A stretch of DNA of 64,000 nt from Ideonella_A sp031398385. GTDB lineage: Bacteria > Pseudomonadota > Gammaproteobacteria > Burkholderiales > Burkholderiaceae_C. Below are positions 8,785-16,939 of the stretch, piece by piece; the first letter of the stretch is position 1, and each line of letters starts with the position of its first letter. The notes below the pieces were generated by a model. That model worked only from the letters and a program-made list of their open reading frames with translations. It was not told where the DNA came from and did not search any database. Made by a program: the position numbers and the translations under genes. The stretch is taken from assembly GCA_031398385.1 (NCBI GenBank), contig JANNNE010000211.1, positions 1 through 64,000 of the forward strand. The letters run 5' to 3'.

Positions 8785-9164
8785 GGCAGTCTCCAGCGTC
8801 ATCTGCGGTGGTTGGCCAACTTCGGCAACCCGTTTCATATGGTACCCGTGCAAATGGCGTTGTCGAAGGGCGTTCCGTGCGCGAAAACCCTGGGTTGGTT
8901 GCGCCGAAAACCAGCCCTCGATGCTCGCCCGACAGAATGTCGGAGCCGTTCCGACAAGGTGCTGTGGTCACGACGAGATCAAGACAAATTGACCGCGCGA
9001 TGACGACAATCTGTCGCAATCGACTTCGGTGTCGGCACTAGGGATATCACTGAGTCGATCCGTTCGCACGCGTATGTCCTGCACAACCCCGGCGGCGCCT
9101 GCATCGACCGCAACCGGCCACAACGCGCGGCGGTCCAGCGGGACTCAGCATCACACTGCCGCAC
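8785..9164. promoter_or_regulatory. Upstream region of the fdh operon
   Basis: 380 bases without a convincing gene, between the end of the phn-type operon and the first fdh gene, both on the minus strand. It must hold the phn terminator and the fdh promoter and leader. The one clear element is a perfect inverted repeat at 8938-8956, listed separately. I see no good -24/-12 (GG-N10-GC) sigma-54 promoter and no unambiguous -35/-10 pair. No conserved riboswitch fold is evident by eye. Confidence 0.45.
8938..8956. repeat. Perfect inverted repeat upstream of fdh (possible operator)
   Basis: TGTCGGA-N5-TCCGACA: two 7-bp arms, no mismatch, centred about 160 bp before the start of the fdh operon. 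It could bind a dimeric regulator or form a small hairpin. No T-run follows on the minus strand, so it is a poor candidate for the phn terminator. A link to the two-component system at 12.8-16.2 kb is possible but untested. Confidence 0.5.
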
Positions 9165-9971
9165 TCAGCGGTTCATCGTGCGGCGCGCGAAATACGACAG
9201 GGCATCGACCACCGCGACCAGCAACACCATCGCCAGCAGGACCGTGCAACTTTCAGCCATGTGGAACAGCCCCAGGTGGTAATACAGCATCTGCCCGAGC
9301 CCGCCGGCACCCACCACGCCGAGCACGGCCGCGGCGCGGATGTTGTTCTCCCAGCGGTACAGCGAATAGGAAATCACCTGCGGAATGATTTGCGGCAGCG
9401 TGGCGTACAAAAAGATCGGCACCGCGCCGACACCGCGCACCCGCAAGGCCTGGGCCGGCCCGGGATCGGCATTTTCAATGCTCTCCGCGAACAGCCGCCC
9501 GAGCACACCGGTGGTGTGCAAGGCCAGCGCCAAGGTACCGGGAAACGGGCCGAGCCCGGCAGCGATCAGCAGCAGCGATGCCCACACCAGTTCCGGGATC
9601 GACCGCAGGACATTCAGCAGGCCACGTGCGGAAGCACGCCAGAACTGAACCGTCCGGCCACCGACACTGCTGGCCGGCAGCGCCAGCGCCATGCCGCCTG
9701 CGGTGGCGAGCAAGGTGCCGACCAGCGACATCGCCAGCGTCTCCAGCGTCGCCCACAGCGTCTTGTCGACAAAGGACGCACCGAGCGCTGGCGGAAAGAA
9801 GCTGCGTGCAAAACGCGACATCGCCGCCATCGCATCGGGTGACAGGAAATCCGCCCAGCGCAAGTCCAGCGTCACGAAGCTGGCAACGATGAGCGCGCCG
9901 ATCGCCAGGCCGATCAGGCGCATCGACCAGCGCGCGGGCGGCGGTGGTGGCAGCGTCGCGGTGGTTTTCAT
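9165..9971 (-). CDS. phnE: PhnE-type ABC transporter permease (second)
   Basis: 268 residues, an integral inner-membrane permease of the phosphonate/oxyanion (PhnE, BPD_transp_1) family. The first membrane helix lies at about 16-36 and several more follow. The cytoplasmic EAA loop that docks onto the ATPase is visible as ESIENADPGPAQALRVRGVG, followed by PIFLYATLPQIIP and the conserved YRWENNIRAAAVLGVVGAGGLG. It is the last of four genes and starts 13 nt after the first permease gene. The two permeases probably form a heterodimer. The substrate is set by the PhnD-like binding protein encoded first in the operon. Confidence 0.88.
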   Translation of the reverse strand: MKTTATLPPPPPARWSMRLIGLAIGALIVASFVTLDLRWADFLSPDAMAAMSRFARSFFPPALGASFVDKTLWATLETLAMSLVGTLLATAGGMALALPASSVGGRTVQFWRASARGLLNVLRSIPELVWASLLLIAAGLGPFPGTLALALHTTGVLGRLFAESIENADPGPAQALRVRGVGAVPIFLYATLPQIIPQVISYSLYRWENNIRAAAVLGVVGAGGLGQMLYYHLGLFHMAESCTVLLAMVLLVAVVDALSYFARRTMNR

Positions 9972-9984
9972 GGATGGACCGACA

Positions 9985-10842
9985 TCAATCGAGTGCCCGC
10001 CGCAGCGCCAGGCTGATGCGGTCCGACAGCGTCACCAGGGCGATGAAGACAATCAGGATGCTGCTGACTTCATTGCCGGCAAACATCTTGGCGGCGCCAT
10101 CGAGCAACTGTCCGAGCCCGCCCGCGCCCACGAAGCCGAGCACCACCGACGACCGGATCGCACACTCCCAGCGGTACACCGTATAGCTGACAAGCTCGTT
10201 CGCGCACTGCGGCAAAGCGCCGTACAGCAGCGCCTGCAAGCGCCCGCTGCCGTTGCGCAGCAAGGCCTGCGACGGCGCAGCGTCGGTGCTGTCGAGAATC
10301 TCCGAATACACCTTGCCCAGCATGCCGCCGTAGGCAATGCCGATCGCAAGCACACCGGCAGTCGGCCCGAGTCCGACCACCCGCACGAACAACAAGGCCC
10401 AGACCAGTTCGGGGACCGAGCGCAACACGATCATCAGCCAGCGCAACACCTGCCGCACCGCAAACGGCCAGCGGTCCATGCGGGTGGCCAGCGCACTGAC
10501 CGACAGCCGTGCCGAGGCACCGAGTGCGAGCGGCACCGCCACCAGCCAGGCCAGGCTCATTCCGGCGGTGGCAATCGCGACGGTGCGCCAGGTTTCTGCA
10601 GCCAGCAGCCGCAGAAAGTCGGCATCGGCGCGGGGCGGAACGAACTGCGAAATGAAATTCCAGGTCGACCGCAGGCTGCGCTGGTCGAACATCGACCACG
10701 GCTTGAACTCGGTCAGTACCAGCAGCGGCCACAACAGCACCAGCAACACCAGCAGGCCGAGCCAGCGCCGCTGCCAGGCGGGATCGCGGCCACCTCCGGC
10801 GGGCAGCAAGCCGACGGCGGCCGGAGCGTCGATCGCGGCCAT
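9985..10842 (-). CDS. phnE: PhnE-type ABC transporter permease (first)
   Basis: 285 residues from the ATG at 10842, four bases after the phnC stop. A TTG at 10860 would add six residues and overlap phnC; I prefer the ATG. A first membrane helix at about 27-45 is followed by a long loop, then a bundle of helices. The EAA-type loop reads EILDSTDAAPSQALLRNGSG, followed by LLYGALPQCANELVSYTVYRWE and a conserved VVLGFVGAGGLGQLL. The protein is distinct from the other permease of this operon but has the same architecture, so the channel is probably a heterodimer. It has no obvious sequence damage. Confidence 0.86.
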   Translation of the reverse strand: MAAIDAPAAVGLLPAGGGRDPAWQRRWLGLLVLLVLLWPLLVLTEFKPWSMFDQRSLRSTWNFISQFVPPRADADFLRLLAAETWRTVAIATAGMSLAWLVAVPLALGASARLSVSALATRMDRWPFAVRQVLRWLMIVLRSVPELVWALLFVRVVGLGPTAGVLAIGIAYGGMLGKVYSEILDSTDAAPSQALLRNGSGRLQALLYGALPQCANELVSYTVYRWECAIRSSVVLGFVGAGGLGQLLDGAAKMFAGNEVSSILIVFIALVTLSDRISLALRRALD

Positions 10843-10846
10843 GCGT

Positions 10847-11686
10847 TCAGCGGCAGACAATCAGCGGCAACCTGGAGTTCGACGCTGGATCTGCCAACGG
10901 CACCGGCGCGGCTTGCTCGCCCAGCATCTCCTGGCCGTACAGATCGCGAACCATCGCGTCGTCGAGCTCGCTGTTGGCGCCGTCATACACCACTTGGCCG
11001 TCGCGCAACGCAACGATGCGCGAAAAGCACTGGCGCGCCATGTCGACCTGATGCAGGCTGCACACGAGTGTGCGCCGGCCTTCCCGAGCCGCCTCGGTGA
11101 GGCGGGTGATGGCCTGCTCGGCGCGTGCGGGATCGAGCGCCGACAGCGGTTCGTCGATCAACCACAGCGGCGCATGCGCCACCAGTAGCCGGGCCAGGCC
11201 GACGCGCTGGCGCTCGCCACCCGACAAGCGATCGACGCGCTCCCACAATTTTTCACCCAGATCGAGTGATGCGAGGGCGTCGTAGGCGACCGCCGCCTCG
11301 CGCGGATGCCACAGGCTTTGCAGGCTTCGCCACAGCGACATCGACGGCAGCGTGCCGGCCAGCACCGCAGTGACGACCCGTTGCCGCGGTGGCAGCGGTG
11401 GCACCTGAGGCGCCAGGCACAGGCGGCCGCGCAGACGCTGGCGCTGGCCGGAACTCAGCGCCCAGGGATCCTCCCCGAACAGCGCCAACTCGCCGCGCAT
11501 CGGCTTGACCGCACAGGCCAGCGCATTCAGCAGGGTCGACTTCCCGGCGCCCGACGCGCCAATCACCGCGACTTGTTCGCCATGACCGACCGATAGATCG
11601 ACCCCGCGCAGCACCGCCACGCTCGACTGGGGTGCGGCGGCACAGTGCAGGTTGCGCAGGCGAATCGCCGGCGCTGCACCCGTCAC
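10847..11686 (-). CDS. phnC: PhnC-type ABC transporter ATP-binding protein
   Basis: 279 residues from a GTG at 11686 that overlaps the phnD stop codon (GTGA). The frame stays open another 91 codons upstream, but that part is only the shadow of phnD. Walker A GASGAGKST lies at 43-51, the ABC signature LSGGERQ at 154-160, Walker B LWLIDE at 174-179 and the switch His in SLHQVD shortly after. It powers import through the two permeases. Coupling to phnD by overlap suggests matched expression. Confidence 0.9.
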   Translation of the reverse strand: MTGAAPAIRLRNLHCAAAPQSSVAVLRGVDLSVGHGEQVAVIGASGAGKSTLLNALACAVKPMRGELALFGEDPWALSSGQRQRLRGRLCLAPQVPPLPPRQRVVTAVLAGTLPSMSLWRSLQSLWHPREAAVAYDALASLDLGEKLWERVDRLSGGERQRVGLARLLVAHAPLWLIDEPLSALDPARAEQAITRLTEAAREGRRTLVCSLHQVDMARQCFSRIVALRDGQVVYDGANSELDDAMVRDLYGQEMLGEQAAPVPLADPASNSRLPLIVCR

Positions 11687-12561
11687 TTCAACAGACCGGC
11701 GTTTTCGGCAGCCGAACGGATACCGTCGTAGTTCTCTGCCTTGGTCGGCACAAACCTGGTAGCCCGTTGCAGACCGAGAATCTCCTTGCCCTGCGCGGTG
11801 GCCGGGTCGAGCGAGACAAACGCCTGCTGCAGCTTGCTGCGCAGATCGGCGGGCATGTCGGCGTGAACGGTCCAGTTGTAGTCGTAATAGGTCGGCGTGG
11901 TGTAGATCACCTTGACGACGGCCGGATCGACCTTCTTGTCGGCGACGAATTTTTCCCACACCGAGATGTTCAAGGCGCCGGCGTCGACTTTGCCGCTCGC
12001 AACCGCGGCGATCGTTGCATCATGCGCGCCGGAGAAGCTGACGCGCTTCAAATCGGTATCCGGGTTGATCTTGGCAGCCAGCAGAAAACTGCGCGGCATC
12101 AGATGACCCGACGTGCTCGACTGCGATCCGAAGCTGAGCGTCTTGCCCTTCAGATCGGCCAGGCCGTTGATGCCGCTCTTGGCGTCGGCGATGAAGACCG
12201 AGCGGAACTTCTCGTCTTCCGAGCGCTGCACCAGCGGCACCACCTTGCCGCCCGAACGGACATTCGCCTGCACGAACGTGAACCCGCCAAACCAGGCCAG
12301 ATCGACCTTCTTGTTGACCAGCGCCTCGACTGCGGCGGCATAGTCGGTGACCGGCGTCCACTCGACCTTCATGCCGGTTTTTTCCTCGAGGTATTTGCCC
12401 AGCGGCTCGAACTTGCGGGCCAGTTCGGTCGGCGATTCATCGGGAATGGCGGTGACGCGCAGGGTCGACTGCGCCTGCGCCGTCACGGCGACGACGCTGC
12501 AAGCCAGGCCGACCGCGGCAAGTCCGGCGCTTCGGAAGATGGAATTCAGGGAAAAGCGCAT
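11683..12561 (-). CDS. phnD: PhnD-like periplasmic binding protein (putative selenate/phosphonate-type oxyanion)
   Basis: 292 residues from the ATG at 12561, which has AGGAG at the right distance; an in-frame ATG 15 bases upstream is less likely. A signal peptide ends near AQAQ, and the mature protein starts STLRVTAIPDESPTEL. The family is the PhnD/phosphite class of substrate-binding proteins. The order of motifs (DLAWFGGFTFVQ, SQSSTSGHLMPR, SFSGAHDATIAAV, TPTYYDYNWTV) resembles the subgroup annotated in databases as putative selenate ABC transporter binding protein. The substrate is not proven. It heads the transporter operon and is divergent from the two-component regulator. Confidence 0.85.
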   Translation of the reverse strand: MRFSLNSIFRSAGLAAVGLACSVVAVTAQAQSTLRVTAIPDESPTELARKFEPLGKYLEEKTGMKVEWTPVTDYAAAVEALVNKKVDLAWFGGFTFVQANVRSGGKVVPLVQRSEDEKFRSVFIADAKSGINGLADLKGKTLSFGSQSSTSGHLMPRSFLLAAKINPDTDLKRVSFSGAHDATIAAVASGKVDAGALNISVWEKFVADKKVDPAVVKVIYTTPTYYDYNWTVHADMPADLRSKLQQAFVSLDPATAQGKEILGLQRATRFVPTKAENYDGIRSAAENAGLLK

Positions 12562-12813
12562 GGGTGCTCCTAGCATGCATCATTTGAGGTCGAACGCGAC
12601 CGGTATCGGGAAGTGGCGCGGCGTGGATCACCGGCTAAGCCGACACGATAGCCGAAGCGGCGTGTCCGTGTGGGGGGGCGGGCTGTTGACCTCCAGCGGT
12701 GCAAACCGGCGACGCCGCAAGCTGTGCCACAGTACGCAGGCTCGACCAGACCGCCGTCGGCGGCAAACCTCCCTTTCGTCATTCGATGACGCCTGCCGGA
12801 ATCGATCCAAGCC
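12562..12813. promoter_or_regulatory. Divergent promoter region, phnD / response regulator
   Basis: About 250 bases between divergent genes. Short perfect dyads occur at 12751-12763 (CCGCC-GTC-GGCGG) and 12778-12790 (GTCAT-TCG-ATGAC), both close to the response-regulator start, so autoregulation is conceivable. No convincing -10/-35 or -24/-12 element can be named by eye. Confidence 0.35.
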
Positions 12814-14178
12814 TTGCGTACCCCGAACCCGTCCCAGGCCCGCGAGTGGCCACATGCTTCGCTGCTGGTCGTCGACGACGAACCCGGCATGCGCAATTTT
12901 CTCGACAAGGCACTGGCGCCGCGTTGCGCCGAACTGCACAGCGCCGGCAGTGCGGAAGAGGCCGACACGTTGGCACGGCTGCACCGCTTCGACCTGATCA
13001 TTCTCGACATCACCTTGCCGGGCAAGTCAGGCATCGACTGGCTGCAGGAACTGCGCGACCAGGGTTATGCCGGCGAGGTCGTCCTCGTCACCGCGTTCGC
13101 CGACCTGAATACCGCAATCGAGGCACTGCGCGCCGGTGCCTCGGATTTCATCCTGAAGCCGTTTCGGCTGACGCAGATCCTCAATGCCGTGCAACGCGGC
13201 CTGGAACGCGCCCAGCTCAAACGCGAGAACTGGGTGCTGCGGCGCAGCCTGTCGCAGCTGAATGCACCGACCGATGAATTGATCGGCTCGTCGACGGCGA
13301 TTGCCAGCCTGCGCGAGACCCTGCAACGCGCCGCGGCGGTGGCCAGCACCGTGTTGCTGGCAGGCGAGTCGGGCACCGGCAAGGAATTGGCCGCGCTGGC
13401 CCTGCACCGCCTGAGCGCGCGCGCTGCCGGCCCCTTCGTGCCGGTCAATTGCGCGAGCATCTCTCCTGACCTGGTCGAGCGCGAATTCTTCGGCGATGCC
13501 GGAGGCGGCGCGGTCAGCGGCAAGAGTCGCGACGGACTGTTTTTCTACGCCCGCGGCGGCACCTTGTTCCTCGACGAAATTGCCGAGCTGCCGCTCGCGC
13601 TGCAGGCCAATCTGCTGCGCGTGCTGGACGATCACAAGATTCGCCCGGTCGGCAGCGAGCAGCAGATTCCGGTCGACGTGCGGATCGTCGCGGCGACCAA
13701 TCGCACGCTGGCCGATGAAGTCGCGGCCGGCCGCTTCCGCAAGGATCTGTACTACCGGCTGCAGGTGGTCGAGATCATCCTGCCGCCGCTGCGCACCCAC
13801 AAGGAAGACATCGACGAACTGGTGCGCCATTTCATCGGCCTGCTGGCGCCGCAGCTGGGAGTGGCACCGCTGGCGGTCAGTGAGCACGACATCGCCTACC
13901 TCTGCCAGTACGACTGGCCGGGCAACGTGCGCGAACTGCGCAATCTGATCGAGCGTTCGCTGATTCTGGGCGCACTCAATGTCTCGGCGCTGTATTCGCG
14001 TCTGGCGGCCACGCCACCGCAACCGGCAGTCGAGGGGCCGATCGATCTGCACGCACTGGAGAAGCAGCATATTCTCTCGGTGCTCGAATCGGTGCAGGGC
14101 GACAAGACCGAGGCGGCGCAGCTGCTGGGCATCTCACGCCGCACCCTCGAGCGCCGGCTGGCCGACTGGGGCAGCTGA
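12814..14178 (+). CDS. NtrC-type response regulator with degenerate sigma-54 loop
   Basis: 454 residues from a TTG start at 12814. No ATG or GTG is available before the receiver domain, and an in-frame stop lies at 12787. Receiver domain about 16-130: acidic pair D21/D22, phosphoacceptor D65, T93 and K115. AAA+ domain: Walker A GESGTGK at 184-190, Walker B in GGTLFLDE at 248-255, and arginines in GRFRKDLYYRL. The C-terminal Fis-type helix-turn-helix is intact (KTEAAQLLGISRRTLERRL). The sigma-54-contacting GAFTGA motif is not recognisable; residues 228-238 read as a Gly-rich substitute. Together with the kinase 15 bp downstream it probably controls the formate dehydrogenase genes on either side. 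Confidence 0.9.
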   Translation: MRTPNPSQAREWPHASLLVVDDEPGMRNFLDKALAPRCAELHSAGSAEEADTLARLHRFDLIILDITLPGKSGIDWLQELRDQGYAGEVVLVTAFADLNTAIEALRAGASDFILKPFRLTQILNAVQRGLERAQLKRENWVLRRSLSQLNAPTDELIGSSTAIASLRETLQRAAAVASTVLLAGESGTGKELAALALHRLSARAAGPFVPVNCASISPDLVEREFFGDAGGGAVSGKSRDGLFFYARGGTLFLDEIAELPLALQANLLRVLDDHKIRPVGSEQQIPVDVRIVAATNRTLADEVAAGRFRKDLYYRLQVVEIILPPLRTHKEDIDELVRHFIGLLAPQLGVAPLAVSEHDIAYLCQYDWPGNVRELRNLIERSLILGALNVSALYSRLAATPPQPAVEGPIDLHALEKQHILSVLESVQGDKTEAAQLLGISRRTLERRLADWGS

Positions 14179-14193
14179 AGCCGCCGTGTAGTC

Positions 14194-16245
14194 ATGCTGA
14201 ACCGTCTGCGTCACTGGTCGATCCGGGGCAAATTGCTGGCCCTGGTGCTGATGCCCTTGCTGGTGGTGTTGCCCTTGCTCGGACTGATGCTGCTGTTCTG
14301 GGGCGATACCGCGATCGACCGCATGTTGATCACCAAGGTGCGGAGCGACCTGGCGGTGGCGCAGGGCTATTTCGATCGCGTGCTGGGCGAGGTCAGGAAC
14401 AGCGCCGCGGCGGTGGCCGATTCACATGCCTTGCATCTGGCACTCGAGGCTGCCACCGCGCGGCCCGGCTCGGAGGATGCGAAGCGGGCCGAGATGGTGC
14501 GCCTTCTGAACGCCTACAAGTCGAGCGAAAACCTGGATTTCATCAATTTTCGATCGGCCGACGGCGAGCTGATCGCGACTGACAACGGCATCCCCCGCCG
14601 AACCGATGCCCTCTCCCCCGCCTTCCGTGCCGCCACCACCCGGCGTGGCAGCGCGAGCGTGGAAATCCTCGATCCTGGCCAGCTCGCGCTGCTCGCGCCG
14701 GCCTTGCAGTCGCGGGTGGCGGTGCCGCTGCTGCCGACTCGCAACGCAGCGCCTACCCAGCGCACGACCGAGGATCGGGCGATGGTGCTGCTGGCCAACG
14801 CCGAAGTGGCTGGCCGCAGCGGCAAACGCATCGGCCAGGTGCAGGCCGGCATGCTGTTGAACCGCAACCTGCCGTTCATCGACCACATCAATGAGATCGT
14901 CTATCCCGAAGGCTCGCTGCCGTTCAACAGCCGCGGCACGGCGACGCTGTTCCTGGACGACGTGCGGATCAGCACCAACGTCCGCCTGTTCGGCAACCAG
15001 GACGGCCAGTCCGGCGATACGGCCAGCCGCGCGATCGGCACCCGCGTGTCGCAGACCGTGCGGGATGCGGTGCTGGGCCGCGGCAACACCTGGCTGGACC
15101 GCGCCTTCGTCGTCGACGACTGGTATGTGTCGGCCTACCAGCCGCTGCGCGACGGCAGCGGCAAACGGGTCGGGATGTTGTATGTCGGCTACCTGGAACG
15201 GCCGTTCACGCTGTTGAAATATGCGGCGTTGGCCAGCATCGGCGTGATCTTCTTCAGCGTGATGATCATCGCGGCCTTTGTCTCGCTGCGTGCCGCGCGA
15301 AACATCTTCAGGCCGATCGAGCAGATGGCGCAGACCATGCGCCAAGTCGAGGCTGGTCAACTCGATGCGCGTGTCGGACGGGTCGCGCAGCGCGATGAGA
15401 TCGGCCAGCTGTCGGCCCACCTCGATCACCTGCTCGACACCATCCGCGACAAGACCGAAGCCTTGCAGCGCTGGAACAGCGAACTCGACGCCAAGGTCGC
15501 GCAGCGCACCGAAGCGCTGGAAACCGCGCAGGGTCAGTTGCTGCGCTCCGAAAAGATGGCGGCAGTCGGACAACTGACCGCCAGCATCGCGCACGAAGTC
15601 AACAATCCGATCGCGGTGATCCAGGGCAATGTCGACCTGTTGCGCGAACTGATGGACACCGACAGCGCGGCCAAGGTGCAGTCCGAGCTGAAGCTGATCG
15701 ACGAACAGATCGAACGCATGCGCCTGATCGTCACCAAGTTGCTGCAGTTCGCACGCCCGACCGAATATGCGGGCTATGTCGAGGCCGTGGCCGCCGATTC
15801 GGCGATCGAGGACTGCCTGGTACTGGTGGCCCACCTGCTGGCCACCACCCGCATCGAGCTGCAGCGCGACTACCAGGCACGCTGCAGCGTGGCCATCAAC
15901 CGCCAGGAGCTGCAGCAGGTGATCGTGAACCTGCTGGTCAATGCCATTCAGGCCATGCCCACTGGCGGCAGCCTGACGCTGGCCACGCGCGACTGGGGCG
16001 AGCCGCCGACGGGCGCCGACATCATCGTCAGCGACGACGGTCCCGGGCTCGACCCGGCGCGCATGGCCGAGCTGTTCCATCCCTTTGTCACCGGTCGAAA
16101 GGACGGCACCGGCCTGGGCCTCTGGATCTGTCGCAACATCGTCGAACGCTACGGTGGCAGCATCAACGCGTCGAACCGCAGTGATCAGCCGCGCGGCGCG
16201 CAGTTCAGCGTCAGGCTCAGGAGCGAAGCCGACACCGGCGGATGA
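14194..16245 (+). CDS. Sensor histidine kinase with periplasmic sensing domain
   Basis: 683 residues. Membrane helices lie at about 13-36 and 343-364. They enclose a periplasmic domain of about 300 residues that resembles a double Cache sensor (VSAYQPLRDGSGKRVGMLYVGY near its end). A HAMP linker (about 365-420) and a coiled coil lead to the kinase core. The phosphorylated His is H467 in SIAHEVNNP. N, G1 and G2 boxes are visible as LLVNAIQAMP, SDDGPGLD and GTGLGLWIC. It is the partner of the preceding response regulator (15-bp gap) and converges with the TorD-like gene. A small molecule such as formate or an oxyanion is a reasonable ligand guess, not shown by sequence. Confidence 0.9.
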   Translation: MLNRLRHWSIRGKLLALVLMPLLVVLPLLGLMLLFWGDTAIDRMLITKVRSDLAVAQGYFDRVLGEVRNSAAAVADSHALHLALEAATARPGSEDAKRAEMVRLLNAYKSSENLDFINFRSADGELIATDNGIPRRTDALSPAFRAATTRRGSASVEILDPGQLALLAPALQSRVAVPLLPTRNAAPTQRTTEDRAMVLLANAEVAGRSGKRIGQVQAGMLLNRNLPFIDHINEIVYPEGSLPFNSRGTATLFLDDVRISTNVRLFGNQDGQSGDTASRAIGTRVSQTVRDAVLGRGNTWLDRAFVVDDWYVSAYQPLRDGSGKRVGMLYVGYLERPFTLLKYAALASIGVIFFSVMIIAAFVSLRAARNIFRPIEQMAQTMRQVEAGQLDARVGRVAQRDEIGQLSAHLDHLLDTIRDKTEALQRWNSELDAKVAQRTEALETAQGQLLRSEKMAAVGQLTASIAHEVNNPIAVIQGNVDLLRELMDTDSAAKVQSELKLIDEQIERMRLIVTKLLQFARPTEYAGYVEAVAADSAIEDCLVLVAHLLATTRIELQRDYQARCSVAINRQELQQVIVNLLVNAIQAMPTGGSLTLATRDWGEPPTGADIIVSDDGPGLDPARMAELFHPFVTGRKDGTGLGLWICRNIVERYGGSINASNRSDQPRGAQFSVRLRSEADTGG

Positions 16246-16278
16246 GCGAACCGGCGCCGCCAGACCAGCCGGTGACCG

Positions 16279-16926
16279 TCATTCGAGCATGTCGAAACCC
16301 TGGGCTTCGATCTGTATGAAGGCCTCGGTCAATGCCGCGACGTCCTTGTAAAGCGCGGCGCGCGGGTGGATCGACACGGCCTCGCACAACTTGTGCACCC
16401 AAGGCTGAAGGTGTTTGCGGAAAAAGATGCGCTGCTGCTCGAGGTTGCAGATCGACACGTCGTCACCGGCAATCAGGTAACGCATCACCTCGAATTCGTG
16501 AGCGATGTGATCCTCGGTTTCGAACCGTGTCTGGTCGCGGCCGAGGTCGAGATCGGCGAGGTCGGATCGCAGCACGACCAGCGGCGTCTCGTTCAGGAAC
16601 CCGGCCAGATGAAAAGACCCGAACAACATCACCTCGGGTCGGCCCAGGCCCATGAACAAGGCTTCGTATTCGGCCGCCGCCGCTTCGACCGTCGTCGCAC
16701 GCATCGCGGCCACCAGTGCCTGCCACGGCGTTTCCAGGAAACTGCCCGGCTCGGGGGCCTGGGTCACGGCAACCGCAAAGCGGTCCATCAGGTCGCGGTC
16801 CGGAGGCGCCAGCCACAAGCCGGCGAGCAGGCCGTACAACTCGGCGCGCGCCAGTTCGACCCCGTCGCCGGCGCCGTCGAAGGAAATGATCCGGTCGTCG
16901 CCGGCTGGATTGGAGTCTGGATTCAT
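16279..16926 (-). CDS. TorD-family molybdoenzyme chaperone
   Basis: 215 residues from the ATG at 16926; an upstream in-frame start at 16965 would overlap the previous gene by 26 nt. The protein is all-alpha and matches the TorD/DmsD family of cytoplasmic chaperones that bind Tat signal peptides and hold molybdoenzymes until the cofactor is inserted. Visible features are RAELYGLLAGLWLAPPD, EYEALFMGLGRPEVMLFGSFHLAGFLNE, and the histidines in EDHIAHEFEVMRYLI. It is the last gene of the accessory operon. Its natural client here is the Tat-exported formate dehydrogenase catalytic subunit. Confidence 0.88.
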   Translation of the reverse strand: MNPDSNPAGDDRIISFDGAGDGVELARAELYGLLAGLWLAPPDRDLMDRFAVAVTQAPEPGSFLETPWQALVAAMRATTVEAAAAEYEALFMGLGRPEVMLFGSFHLAGFLNETPLVVLRSDLADLDLGRDQTRFETEDHIAHEFEVMRYLIAGDDVSICNLEQQRIFFRKHLQPWVHKLCEAVSIHPRAALYKDVAALTEAFIQIEAQGFDMLE

Positions 16927-16939
16927 GCTGCTCGCCCGA

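Noticed and set aside
11687..11959. N-terminal extension of phnC
   Set aside because: The frame is open, but it overlaps phnD and encodes an Arg-rich shadow sequence. The GTG at 11686 gives the normal PhnC length.
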